Assembly: GCA_003550305.1 (NCBI GenBank)
Contig: QKYT01000038.1
Span: 325,178 to 365,577, forward strand
Source of the DNA: Glomus cerebriforme
Taxonomy: Eukaryota > Glomeromycota > Glomeromycetes > Glomerales > Glomeraceae
Direction: 5' to 3'
DNA: 40,400 nucleotides
Shown here piece by piece: positions 23,064-33,981 of this stretch (within the stretch, counting starts at the first letter, position 1; each line of letters opens with the position of its first letter). The notes under the pieces were generated by a model. The model was not told the origin of the DNA. It was given only the letters and a program-made list of their open reading frames with translations, and ran no database searches. Both the position numbers and the translations under genes were made by a program.

Positions 23064-23304
23064 TACTGTTGTAGCCCAAACACTACCATATCCCAAATCA
23101 AACTTGGGAAAACCTTATATCCGAAACTTGACCATGTCCCAAACTAATCCAGTCTTAAATGGTAGTTTGAGACGTCTTAAACACTTAAAATTTACTAGTT
23201 TTGTTTGGGATATGGTTAAATTTCAGATATAGGATTGTCCCAAGTTTGATTTGGGATATCCCAAGTCAGATTCGGGACATGGTTACATTTGGGCTACAAC
23301 AGTA
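23064..23304. mobile_element. 237-bp Tc1/mariner-type MITE (23066-23302) flanked by TA
   Basis: CTGTTGTAGCCCAAA starts at 23066 and its exact complement TTTGGGCTACAACAG ends at 23302, with TA on both sides (23064-23065, 23303-23304). The inverted similarity extends inward through ACCATATCCCAAAT-like words, and the interior repeats TTTGGGATAT and TCCCAA. No coding capacity. It interrupts the hAT transposase just before its dimerisation domain. Confidence 0.75.
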
Positions 23305-23938
23305 CTATTGCTCTATAATGTGTAAGGAATTAGGTTTTGTTGCTACAAAAATTTTTAGTATTTGTGTGAACTCAGCATCAGTTGAAAGATTATTTTCATC
23401 AATGGGATTTCTCCATACCTTTCGAAGGAATAAATTAAAGGTATAATTATTATAATGAATTTTATTTATTTTTTTATTATATAAACTTGTTTATTTATTA
23501 ATTATTTAGCATGATAAAGTTGTAACCATGGCTCAGTTTCGAGTAGATATTCATCAATCTGAAAATGAAAAGAAAAGAAAACGTGAATCTGAAAATTTAA
23601 AAGTAAATAATGCACTACCAATTGGAGAAAAAATAATTAATTTAGAATTACAAAATGGTATTGAAAGAATACTTGAAGATGATTCTCAAGATAATTACAT
23701 AACAACTGTACAANAGTGGGAGGAAAGATTAGGGGAGTGGAATGAACTATTAATTGAAGAAGAAAGAATGCAGAGTTTAGATATTACAGAAGATTCTGAT
23801 AAACTTAATAATAATGAATTATTAAGTTCATACACTCATCCTGCTATTNATATTAATGCAAAATGNAATTTACNTGATATTTTTATTAGANAATTGGAAA
23901 GGCCAGAGTATATATCTGTATCTTCTGAATTCAATTAA

Positions 23939-24425
23939 TTTGTATAATTTTTTTTAGTCAATAACAATTATTAATAAATAATAAAGCTACATTATTAATC
24001 CTAATAAAAATCTTTTAAATCGCATTATATTATCTATATGTAAAAAAATTTTTCTGGGGGGTACTGAGATACCAAAATTACTGAAACCGATCAGTATATT
24101 TACTGAAGAATTCAGTTCAGTAAATCGCAAAACCGATACTGATCTGATACTGAAACTGATCAGTTCAGTTCAGTAATTACCGTTACTAATCGGACCCTAT
24201 TTGATAGTCAGATTGAATCATAGGGTTTATCAAAGCGAGTAAAAACAGAATAATAGGATAGAGTATTAACATAGATGTCATATATCACAGGTTCTGATTT
24301 TTTGTATTTATTTTTGTATATAATAATAAAAAATTTCAGACGGGTGGGAGGGGGGCCAGTCAAAAACACATATTTTTTTTTATTTTGAATGCTTATATAC
24401 AATGTATTAGTTATACATATAGATC
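23939..24425. other. Spacer with an orphan hAT-like right end (about 24062-24190)
   Basis: From 24062 to 24190 the words ACTGA, CAGTTCAGTAA and CTGATCAG alternate in both orientations, ending CAGTAATTACCGTTACTA, which is the look of a subterminal repeat region of a hAT element. It follows the transposase relic but does not match the left end at 20841. A weak AT-rich promoter-like stretch (TTATATACAATG) precedes the next frame at 24426. Confidence 0.45.
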
Positions 24426-26036
24426 ATGTCATCCGAGCTTAAATTATTGAAACAGCGTATCACTGAACTTGAAGCTAAGAATGCAGAGCTTAGGAAGAAG
24501 AATACTGTGATCTCTGATCTTAGAAAAAAGATCTCAGAGTTCGATATTGAGAGAGCTGAACTTAAGTGCATGATTGCCAAGACTCTAAGAATGACTGAGA
24601 AAGAGAGAACGAGGCATGATGCTGAAAATGTTAAACTTAGGGTTACAATCAAGAAGTTGAGAAAAAATAATACTAAAGAGTATGCTGAGCTTAGAAATAG
24701 AATCATAAAAGTAAAATGGAAGCAGATTCTGCAAAGTGCCTTAATGGCAAATGATAATTCTTCTAACAACAATTCATCTAACTTCAATTTGGTTGCAGAT
24801 CAGGTACTAATGGTAATACATCACGAGAAACCATTGGTTGATACTTTATTACCTGAAAAACTGATAACAGAGAATGAGTTACCAGAGGTAATTTCCATAT
24901 CAGCCATTAATATACCTGTTATGAACCAATATGATCAGACATCCTTGAAAGATAAGGAAACAGATGTTTTCTTGAATGAAGTGTATAAGAAAAAGGTTAG
25001 TGATGAGATTAAACAGCGCAATAGGAAGAAGAAACTTCTGCATAAATTGGCTAATCAGAAAATATCTTCAATTTCTCAGGATATTTTTTCTGTGAAGAGT
25101 CATGATGATTAGAGCAGTTCAGAAAATTCAGAAAAAAATGAAAACTCCATCACGAATTGTGACGATCGGCAGAAAAATATTTCGGTCATTACTACGTCTC
25201 AGGAAAATAATGATAATGACATTGAGTTCACTAAAAGTCAGGTTATAGAGCAAAAATTAACAAAGGAATTGCTCAGCAGTAACATTTCTGCTCCATCAAT
25301 CTCTTTTGAGGCTATGAAACAGATATCTTCAGTGTCACATCCATCATCATCATCTCTAGATACGATGCAAAATTTAGCCCATTTATTCCAGAATGCAATA
25401 CGAGCTGAACACGAGGTGATCTTATCTTGACTCTATTATTCAAATAGGTTTGAAAATAAAGTTGATGAGATTCACTATAACACTGGGACTTCAGATAAAA
25501 CAGCTAGATTACAAATATACAAAGAAATGCTAGAGCATCTACCCAGCATCACATTGAAAAACTTGCATATGAGAACTTTATGAGCTAAAAAAATCCATAT
25601 GTTATTTGGGAAAGGTGGAGTAGGAATAAATAAAATTAAGCAAGTTACTTTCAGTATTTATGACATATCAAGCCTTACTATTAATCAAATTCAAAGTATT
25701 ATCAAGAATGTAATTTCAGCAGGAAGGATATTGAAGGTACCAAATCATAATCATGTGACTTTCATGTTACCTATGGTAACCAATCAGATTAATGTTTCAG
25801 CTGAAGTAACCACAACTTATGACCGTTCCTATTTTCGCAACAAGACATTGGATCAATATCCTACTTTATATAGAGAATTTAGTAGCGAAAATTTTGATTA
25901 TTATGGCATTACTGATAAGACATCATGCTCATTATGCAAATTAGATCATAATGATGAAGAAAGCAGAGAAGGTAGGTATAAATCTGGATCTTACTTTATT
26001 AAATGTGAACAGCATGAAATTGAGATAACTGCATAG
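24426..26036 (+). pseudogene. Coiled-coil multi-copy family protein relic (Rhizophagus-type)
   Basis: Starts at ATG 24426 with an unbroken heptad-rich coiled coil (codons 1-100, Leu/Glu/Lys/Arg spacing), then a polar linker (N-N-S-S-N). TAG at 25110, TGA at 25427 and TGA at 25581 interrupt it, but the same frame continues through a conserved-looking core (Y-Y-S-N-R-F, then I-Y-K-E-M-L-E-H-L-P, then I-N-Q-I-Q-S-I-I) to a C-terminal C-x2-C-x3-H with a later G-S-Y-F-I-K-C (about 25923-26015), a likely zinc site. I recognise the architecture as a large Rhizophagus-specific family of unknown function; that link is from memory. The stops are each explained by one C-to-T or G-to-A change. If read through, about 536 aa. 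Nuclear or cytosolic scaffold roles would be guesswork. Confidence 0.6.
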
Positions 26037-26154
26037 TCTCATTATTTTATAATATATTCTATTTATTGTGTGATATTTTTTTAGGGCTAATTATGTTAAC
26101 TATTAGTTTATTATATAATTTAAATTAATTTGTGATCATATAAAAAGGCAATAT

Positions 26155-26718
26155 GAGCAAGTCCGATAAAGTATTAACCCCGAGTATCTGGATTGGTATG
26201 CCAAATTAACTGGGTTATCAAGTATTTTGACAGATAAGATTTGTTTCAAATTATACAAAAGATATAAAAAAGAAACTGAAAATAAGCCATGGCAATTATC
26301 AGAAGTGCATGCATCAGAAGTCAGTCTTCTCATAAATTTGAAGCCAGAAAACAAAGTATCCTATTTATCTTCTTCTGAGCAATGTAAAGAAAAAGGGCCT
26401 ATTACTTTCGAAGCCAGATCTAATCCAGAATTAATTATTAAATCCATTTTAGAGCACTTCCCATACTTGAAATTCAGAAATAGTTTCAGAAGGATTGATA
26501 ATTATGATTTTACATCAACTTAGCCGTGGAGCTTACTATGTCCTATTTGTGATGGAAAACATGGGAATTATGGATTACATGGCTCATAGTACTGTGAAAA
26601 TGGGAATCAGTTTTCTTATGATCCTGAGTTAGCAAAATTATATTTCTAAGATAAGTTGGAATATTGTCTTACCTGCAACACTTCAAGTAATAAACTCAAG
26701 TTTGCAATTGTAGCATAG
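26155..26718 (+). pseudogene. C-terminal fragment of a related multi-copy family
   Basis: The frame reads P-E-Y-L-D-W-Y-A-K-L-T-G-L (about 26180) and continues through 26227-26523 to a second Cys-rich module C-P-I-C-x3-H near 26540. It is interrupted by stops at about 26170 (TAA), 26521 (TAG), 26589 (TAG), 26649 (TAA) and the end at 26716 (TAG). The P-E-Y-L-D-W-Y block followed by a C-x2-C-x3-H module is, as I recall, the C-terminal half of the same Rhizophagus family as the upstream relic. It may be the rest of that locus or a separate truncated copy in tandem. Confidence 0.5.
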
Positions 26719-27078
26719 AAGCTTTGTCATATACTCTCACTTATATTTATTTTTTCATCATTTGCATATATTAATAAAGTACCATGAATATTCTTCTCAC
26801 TTATCACCTGATATGTAAAAACTACAAAATTCCAAGACTGTGACGTACGTTACGATCTCAAAGTTTAGCACTTTTTTTATATGAAATATTATAAAGCATG
26901 ATTTTTATAATCTGGTGTGACAGATATCTGTATTAAGTTAGTTGCATAACTGATCAACTGATGAGTCAGATCAATCTATGTGATAATCAATTTCTCATTC
27001 ATATATACCTGATATCCAAAAAATTCTTTTTTTTTTTAATTTCATCTATTCGTGCTACTCTTTTCAACATCTTCAATC
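26719..27078. promoter_or_regulatory. Upstream region of the SAM-NTPase gene
   Basis: About 360 bp without coding signal. CATATATACC near 26999 is a TATA-like word about 80 bp before the start codon, followed by a pyrimidine tract (TTCTTTTTTTTTTTAATTTC) just upstream of the probable transcription start. A symmetric GTGACGTACGTTACG word lies near 26841. Confidence 0.4.
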
Positions 27079-29548
27079 ATGTCTAACATTGCAGGTTTCT
27101 CAACTGGTACTGTATCTGATCTAACTATTGAAGCAGTGAAAGGGTGGAGTACCGGACGACTTAACAAATTTTTGAAAGCGAGGCTAAAGAATATTGATGT
27201 TCACATAAATACTATCACTGAGACTCAACAAGTTGATGGTGATTCTTTTCTTGACTTAACTGCTATAGATTTTGAAAGGTGGGGTATACCGGGTGAGCCA
27301 GCAAAAAAAATCAAAAGGTTGATTAAAGAGATTCAAGAAGGTAAGTGAATTTCATTCTCACCCACACCATGTCATATTCGCTAATAATACTGAATACTTA
27401 CTTATTCTTGTGCTTTTCTTTCCTGCTTCTTATCGTCAAACCCGCCCAAAAAATAACACATTCGCGTTATCGTAGAGCAACCTGGTGCCATTGGTAAGTG
27501 ATCATAATAGATTTAGTCAATACAGTGAGCACAATATGGGTTCCTAATGTTACAAAATATAAATTATTATTTTTTTAATATCATTAGAATTGGAGAGAGC
27601 TAGGCTTTCCATCAATTTCTTGTTGGATCTTACTGATAAAAGTCCTATCACTTTAATTCCCTTTGTTTCTCGCCCTCAGATAGAGGAGAAACTTTGCAAG
27701 ATATTAAATCAAAACTTGTCTAACATGACGCCTAAACCAATGCCCCGAACTCAAGATTATTGTGGTATTGTAATTTCTGGTGGAAGTGGTATTGGAAAAA
27801 CCCGTATTGGATTCGAAATAAGTAAAATTGCTGAACGTAATAAAGCCATAAAAAAACTAAAAGATCGTGCGAATGCAACTTTTGAGCATATATACATTAA
27901 CATGGATGAGATAAAAAGTTTACTTGGACCAGGACTCGATGATGATGTGAATAATAAATATGATCGAATTCCAGAACATATTACTAAAGCAAGCATTCTT
28001 CTTAAAAAGCTTATTGTAATATATTTTCTCACCAAAGTATGGAGTTCAGACAAGATTAAAAAATGTATTGATTTGATGCCTAATAGCATTAAGTATGATC
28101 AAGTCATTAAATTGATTTACAAAGAAAAGAAGTTGGATGATTCTATCACTTTGATTTTAGTTTTGCAGATTGATGAATTTCAGACTGGAAATTACTGGAC
28201 GACTACATTACTTCGCATCATAAAAAGTATACTAGTTCAAGTAAATTACAAGACTTTAATTATCCCAATATGTACTGGTACCACTCCGTCTAAAATTGAA
28301 AATTTGGATGATTCTGCATTTAATATAACTCAATATGGAATGAAAAATATTAATTTATCTCCTATGAATTTTGAAGATTCTATGAGTCTATTTGATGGGT
28401 TTACCACACATTATTATGGCAATAGTGACATTTTACCAGAGGAGGATGAAAGATTTTATCGTTGTGTTGTGAACTCTATAAGAGGAATTCCCGTTATCAT
28501 TGAAATTGCAGTTACAACACTTGCTCATCTGGGAGAAAATGAAAAAATGAAAAAAGCATTTCAAAATTATGATGTAGCGAAAAAATATTGGGAAAATATA
28601 AAAGATTGTGTTAAAGACAAATATTCCAAAAAACATTGGTTATTAAGTTTACATAATGAGGATAATATTATGAAGCTATTGTATTATATCCATATTCAAA
28701 AGTTTGTTACTAAGACAGACCAATTAAATAGTTGTACCATCGAGGGAGTGGAAACTAGTGGTCTTATTTATCTCGAGGAAACTATTGAGGATGATAAATT
28801 TATTCCAAGAGCCCCATTAATTCTCATCACTGTATTAGTTGATTTTTTTAATTTGCACAAATTTTTTGATACTATTCTCTTAAATCCATTTATTTTGATA
28901 AATCAAGATAATTTTTCAGATTTTATTCTCCGAATACATCATGCAACATATGGTCTTATGATTCGTACTGGCATTCGTTCTATTACCTTAAGGGAAATTT
29001 ATGGCCAGCATATTATTGGTCCGAAAGAAGTCTTAAATCACAGAATTCATGTTGATACAATTGAGTATCATGAACAACCACCTTTGATTCCAAAAAATAG
29101 TTCCAAAAGCAAGTTTACCAAACCTGATTTAAATAGAAAACATATTACGGTAATGTATTCTAAAAGTATTGATAAAAGAAAATACCGAGAAATTGATGTC
29201 ACATTAGATAAATTTATTATTAAGCTTCGCAAAAGGATCTCATCAGCAAATGCAATATTGCCACATGCTGACGAACAATATAAATGCAGCGAAGCATTGA
29301 AAAGTGAGTATCGGGTTCATAATGAAAAAACAGGAGAACTTAGTATTGATACTGTGAAAAAAGAGGTAGAAAAGGCTAATGCTACTGGAGCAGAACGATT
29401 TGTAATAGTTACGCCAAAAAGATTCGAAGATGATGAACAAAATATTCCAGAAGATTGTGCAATTATTAGCGGGATTAATTTTGTTAACTTTATTATTATT
29501 TACGCGGATCTTGTTGCTAGAATTTCTGCAGAATTAATTGATGATTGA
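27079..29548 (+). CDS. SAM-like domain plus P-loop NTPase protein, Crinkler/STAND-like, 746 aa
   Basis: Exons 27079-27340, 27476-27493 (18-nt microexon) and 27588-29548 add to 2241 nt in frame, all with GT-AG borders (GAAG|GTAAGT, CGTAG|, CATTG|GTAAGT, CATTAG|). Residues about 15-86 look like a sterile alpha motif (V-K-G-W-S, then V-D-G-D-S-F-L-D-L-T, then W-G-I, then K-K-I-K-R-L-I), usually a protein-protein interaction module. Residues 158-165 are a Walker A loop (G-G-S-G-I-G-K-T) and L-V-L-Q-I-D-E (about 284-290) a Walker B. The C-terminal about 250 residues are not assigned; the end (F-V-I-V-T-P-K-R-F, then C-A-I-I-S-G-I-N-F) recalls C-terminal segments of Crinkler-type nuclease domains, but I see no certain catalytic set. 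Crinkler-like proteins are multi-copy in Rhizophagus and are considered effector or intraorganismal conflict proteins. No signal peptide seen. No stop or frameshift, unlike every neighbour. Confidence 0.75.
27476..27493 (+). other. 18-nt in-frame microexon of the SAM-NTPase gene
   Basis: AGCAACCTGGTGCCATTG lies between the first AG of the interval (CGTAG) and a strong donor GTAAGT. It enters in phase 1 and leaves in phase 1, adding E-Q-P-G-A-I between the SAM-like domain and the NTPase. Because it is a multiple of three, skipping also keeps the frame. Confidence 0.6.
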
Positions 29549-30655
29549 TTGATTTAGCATGCATCAAATACTTGAATGTGAATTAAAATGCTATTATAGC
29601 TCAATGTATTAAATAAATATTTCTTAGTTTTTGCTTTGCTATTTTTGCGGTGAATGTATTGAGAAATTATCATCAGAATTTTTCTTGGTAAAAGTGCGTG
29701 AATTTTTTTCACGCTATTACATGATTTTTATTTTTCTCGATTTTATTACTTAATAATACAAATATAATAAATTCATCACTAGAATGGATCGTATTATATA
29801 TACTACATTAAATACTTTCAAAGAATCCTGGCCTGATATAGATACTTCTGTGTGGAATATTTTAGCCAGAAGAATTTACTGCATATAGTTTTTTAGATCT
29901 AACGAGAAGTGAGGTCACATACATCATAAAAAAACACTTGTATTTTGGTTTTTTATAGACTTTCAAATGTAGTTTCGCATATGTGGTATTGTAAAGCATG
30001 ATGTAGTTGAAACAATTAAATGAATAAAGTTTTGCCCATATCGGACCTTTCTCCTTTTTTTATTCATGTGTATCTGTAAATGCTGTATGCAAAATAAATA
30101 AAATGATACAAGGGATCCGCAAACTAATCTACATGCATATGAATATAAAATTACCTCCTTTTTTCTTTATTATTCGCTCAGAAAAAGTCATTTTCCCGAA
30201 TTCTGTTAGACAAAGAAAAAAATCTAAAATCTGATTGGCCGATCACCTCGTGATTTAGCTACATATGGGCTGATTATACTCATTCCACTAAGTAAATTTT
30301 TGTGATATTCATAAATTGTGTACTATACTAGTATTACACTGCATTACCAAAATACGTGGTAATGTGTGATAACTTTTATTTAGGCCAATTATTACTTAGA
30401 AAACTTGTTTTTCACTATTGAAATCACAAGTTTCAAATGAGTTGTAAATGAGTTTTTAAAAACTCATTGCAAGGTTAAAGAAACCTTAGAAAAGTATGAA
30501 ATTACATACCAACGAAATACTGGGCTTTTTTTTGGTAAATAAAATTGTTTAAACATTAAATAACTTATATTTTATAATTATAAATAAAATAATTATTTTG
30601 CTAGGAGTTTTTACTATAATTATCCTGATAGTTCTTAATAGATATTCAATATACA
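29549..30655. other. Intergenic DNA downstream of the SAM-NTPase gene
   Basis: Holds the 3' untranslated region and no supported gene. A perfect hairpin GCGTGAA-TTTTT-TTCACGC is at 29696-29714, about 150 bp after the stop codon. A 35-codon frame from 29784 (M-D-R-I-I-Y) is too short to call. Confidence 0.5.
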
Positions 30656-33600
30656 CCTTCAAACAGTGTTCGGCAAATGACTTGAAATGACAAATGATTC
30701 AAATGATAAGTCATTTGTCATTTGTCATATGAAACTCAAATGACCAGTCATTTAAGTCATTTGGCCAATATTAAATATTTTGGAAATTTTATTTATCATT
30801 TTACTTAACCTTAAGTAAAGTAATTAAATGTAAAAAAATATCTGTTTTAATGTATGTAAATAAAAAATTTTTAATTACGGTAGAAGATTTATGTATCACG
30901 TGATTTATTTTATATGCGCATATTTCTATTGTGCGACTTCAATAATTCGAGATTAGACTCAAATAGATAGTAGTACAATTTAAAAAAAAAAAGAAAATTA
31001 AAAGTCTAATATTGTACAAATCTGTCAGATGATTCATTATTAAATTCTATTCCTAAAAAAGTTAGCGCTTTGAGATCTTCTTTGAACAGATATTCAAATT
31101 TTCATTTCGCAGTCTCATCATCAGCAGAATGTGTATTTTTCCCAACTGCATGAAAATTTTGTGCCATTTCTAATAAATGATTATCTTTTTCATTATCAAA
31201 TTTATTTTCACGTCTAACCAAATCAAACCAATTTTCACAAACTTTAGACTAATGGAAATCATCAGTTTCTTTTTCGTCTGAATCACTTGCTTCACTATCA
31301 CTTGAATTATCATTTATTTCATCTTTCTCATCTTCTAAATCACTAATATTTAAATCATCTTCATCAATGGATTCATGGTCAGAATTATCATCTTGACTAT
31401 TTAAGACTGGTGAAGCAATATGATAGTATCATACGTACCTTTGGTCTTCTTCCGTCTTTTTAATTTTTCATTTGTAAAAAATATTACCTCTAATTCTTGC
31501 CATATCCAAAACTTTTTTATTCTAATAAATATAAATCATAAAATAATAAATATATAAATAAAATTAAAATATTAATTTAAGATTATTTTAAATGAAAACT
31601 TTCAAAATATATTAATAATAAAAGTAACTTACTTCTAAACGATTTCTTCTTTTGGTGTGAATAAATCCCATAGTGGACCACAATCNTTCTACTGAAGCAG
31701 CATTNACACATATACCATAAAGATNTAATGCAAATCNTGCCAATTCTGGTGCATGTNCNGAACATGATTCCCAAAAGCTTATAATATCATCACCGAATTG
31801 CTCTACTGTTGATGGATCAAAAGGAAATTTTTCCTTTTTAAATTTCACAAATTCTAGAAGANTANATTTTGGANGAATATTATACCAGATTTCATAATAA
31901 TAATTCAGCCATTNNCCNAAATCTGTATAAGTTACACNTTGTGCAGTTGAATGAAACATTTTAANACCATAATATGGATNAANAACAAAGGAAAGTAATA
32001 AAAGTGGATGTTCCCATTGTNNNCATNTTTTTTCAAGTNGTTCTACCATTCTTACACTAAAATTAAGATCTGGTAATTCACGAAAAAGCTTCATTGTATA
32101 TGCAAAAACATGAAGCACTTCATGAAGTCGTGCTATATCCTTTTGAAGTTTGTTAAGAAATTCACAAAGTAGAAATAACAAATTTTGCAATTCAAAAAGA
32201 GTAGTCCAAAATGTAGAATCATTAATTATTTGAATGATATCTGCTGACAAAAACTTGGCATTTGTTGCAGCTGAATATCTAGATTTAGTACGTTGAGAAG
32301 AAAACTTTGCTACCAATAACTAAAATAAAACATTAATATTATTGTATTAATAATATGCAAAAAATTAAAAAAATTAAAATTCAAATACCTTTAATGCAGC
32401 TTCAGTTTTCAAAAGACTATTGAAGCAAAAATAGTAACTATTTCAATGTATATCACTAGGTCTTGAAAGTGCAATGATTTTCTGGTAAATTGCCATTTGT
32501 TTATCCCTTAAATTACTGGCAAAAAAAGAAGACATATGAAAAAAGCTGACAATCCGAATTGCTTTTGCTGAGGCATTTTTGTATTTATGTGATTCTTTAA
32601 GAATATCACCAAATATTAGATTTATTTGATAGGCCATACATGGCAAAAATATTTTGTCTTTATATTCTACATACATTTGATGTCTAAAAGAAAATTATTA
32701 ATTATCATTAAAATTAGTTAAATTAAACAAAAAAAAATAATTTGAATTAAATAAACTAAACTAATACCTGGCAGCAGTATATTCACCAGCTGAGTCTGAT
32801 ACAAAATACTTAATGGTAATATTATGTTTAGATGCCTGTTCCATAATATTTTTAATATGATAAATTATATCTTGAGTTTTAGATCTTTCAGAACTAATAT
32901 CTTTTGCACCCAAGTTATTGTTTTTTCCTCTGATGTAATAAATACTATACCGAATAAATGCTCAGATCGAACATTTGTCTAACCATCAAAAGCTGCTATA
33001 ACTCTATCCAAATCTTTTTGTGCAATAGCAATATTTTTCTTAACCAGATCCTTTAATGCATTTTTTAAAACTGGTTCAGAAAGTGTTTTTGCTGCTGGTA
33101 ATTTGACTGCTGGCATACAAAACTTAAAGAGTTCATAGATTTCTGGATTTTCTGCAAAAGAAAAAGGTAGTCCATTTAATATAATCATGTTAAAAAAAAG
33201 GTTGCAGAAGTGTGGGGCATCTTGTATTGATAGTGGACGTGATACATAATTTGTCATAGAAGCTTGTTTAACAGCTTTAGTGGATGTGATCTTTACTCGT
33301 TTATAACTTTGTATTTCATTATTTGAAGTGTCTTCAATTTTAAAAATAAAAAAAATTAATTTAGATATGCTTAAATTTTAAATTAAACAGGTTTTAATTA
33401 CCTTTTCTTTTACTTGAACTTTTATAACTTTTATTGTTTTTACTGGTATTTTCATTTCCTAATGCAAATATTTCTTCATGTTCTTCTTCATTATATTTCT
33501 TTTTAAAATTTTTACAACTTGCCAAGTGATCATAATAAGACTTTGCTCTATTAGTAACACGGCACTCCTTTTTAGTTATTGCAACATTTCGTATATATTC

Positions 33601-33981
33601 TTCAATATAACAAAGACACACAGCATATTTATTAGTTCAATTGTTTGGGTTTAACATTAACTCAAAATATGGATGAAAAGGATGTGGTGATTTGCCCATT
33701 TTTTTTTATTTCAGAAAAAGCAGCATGAGAAAAAATGTTTAGTATCATATTTATTACACGTCTATCATAAATTAAGTATGGAAATCATTGCTATTTTTAA
33801 CGACAAATAACTAAATGACAAATGATTGACATCATTTATCATAATCATAATTCATTTGGCATTTGTCATTTCACAAATGATTCAAATGATAAATGCAAAA
33901 TAATTTATGATTATGACAAATGATTGCATAAATCATTTGAATTGTTAAATGACCAGGTCATTTCTGAATACTGCCTTCAAA
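30656..33981 (-). mobile_element. Full-length hAT element (30664-33973) with perfect 8-bp TSD
   Basis: CCTTCAAA occurs at 30656-30663 and 33974-33981. The element starts CAGTGTTCGGCAAATGAC and its other end, complemented, starts CAGTATTCAGAAATGAC: 15 of 17 aligned bases after one gap. Both subterminal regions are packed with CATTTGTCATTT/AAATGACAAATG words in both orientations. It encodes a degraded transposase on the minus strand. The intact duplication argues for a fairly recent insertion compared with the other hAT relic. Confidence 0.9.
31006..33699 (-). pseudogene. hAT-superfamily transposase relic, five exons
   Basis: From an ATG at 33699 the minus strand reads M-G-K-S-P-H-P-F-H, a TGA near 33640, then a BED-like finger (C-x2-Y, D-H-L-A-S-C). 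Exon 1 ends at 33402 (GTAATT). Exon 2 starts at 33331 and contains Y-V-S-R-P-L and, after a TAG near 32979 and a frameshift, F-V-S-D-S-A-G-E-Y-T-A-A-R, whose Asp is a catalytic residue. Exon 3 begins near 32685 (Y-K-D-K-I-F-L-P-C) and has a TGA near 32440. Exon 4 (about 32316-31635) carries the dimerisation block ending S-T-M-G-F-I-H-T-K-R-R-N-R-L-E. A last acidic exon (Asp/Ser/Glu-rich) ends at a TAG at 31008-31006 and has two further stops. Many N calls (31686-32041) suggest merged copies of a repeat in the assembly. Confidence 0.8.

Larger units (their letters stand above)
21051..23938 (+). pseudogene. hAT-superfamily transposase relic with assembly gap and nested MITE
   Basis: Exon 1 (21051-21333) encodes a BED-type zinc finger (C-x2-C of C-K-A-C, then H and C in K-Y-L-A-N-C-E-H). 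It joins exon 2 (21411-22023) across an intron with a GC donor (GCAAGT) and TTTACAG acceptor. Exon 2 has the hAT core F-D-S-W (about 21803) and V-S-D-S-A-A (about 21995), both with their catalytic Asp. Exon 3 starts at 22113 and enters the 720-base gap. The dimerisation segment with S-V-E-R-L-F-S-S-M-G-F occurs at about 23375-23410. A last exon (23510-23938) follows a GT-AG intron from 23441. TAA stops at about 21722 and 21966, the MITE at 23066-23302 and ambiguous bases show that it is dead. Its protein resembles the minus-strand hAT transposase at 31006-33699 (same order of motifs). Confidence 0.78.

Noticed and set aside
22066..23232. Long plus- and minus-strand frames over 22066-23232
   Set aside because: They span the N run; the apparent length is an artefact of the assembly gap.
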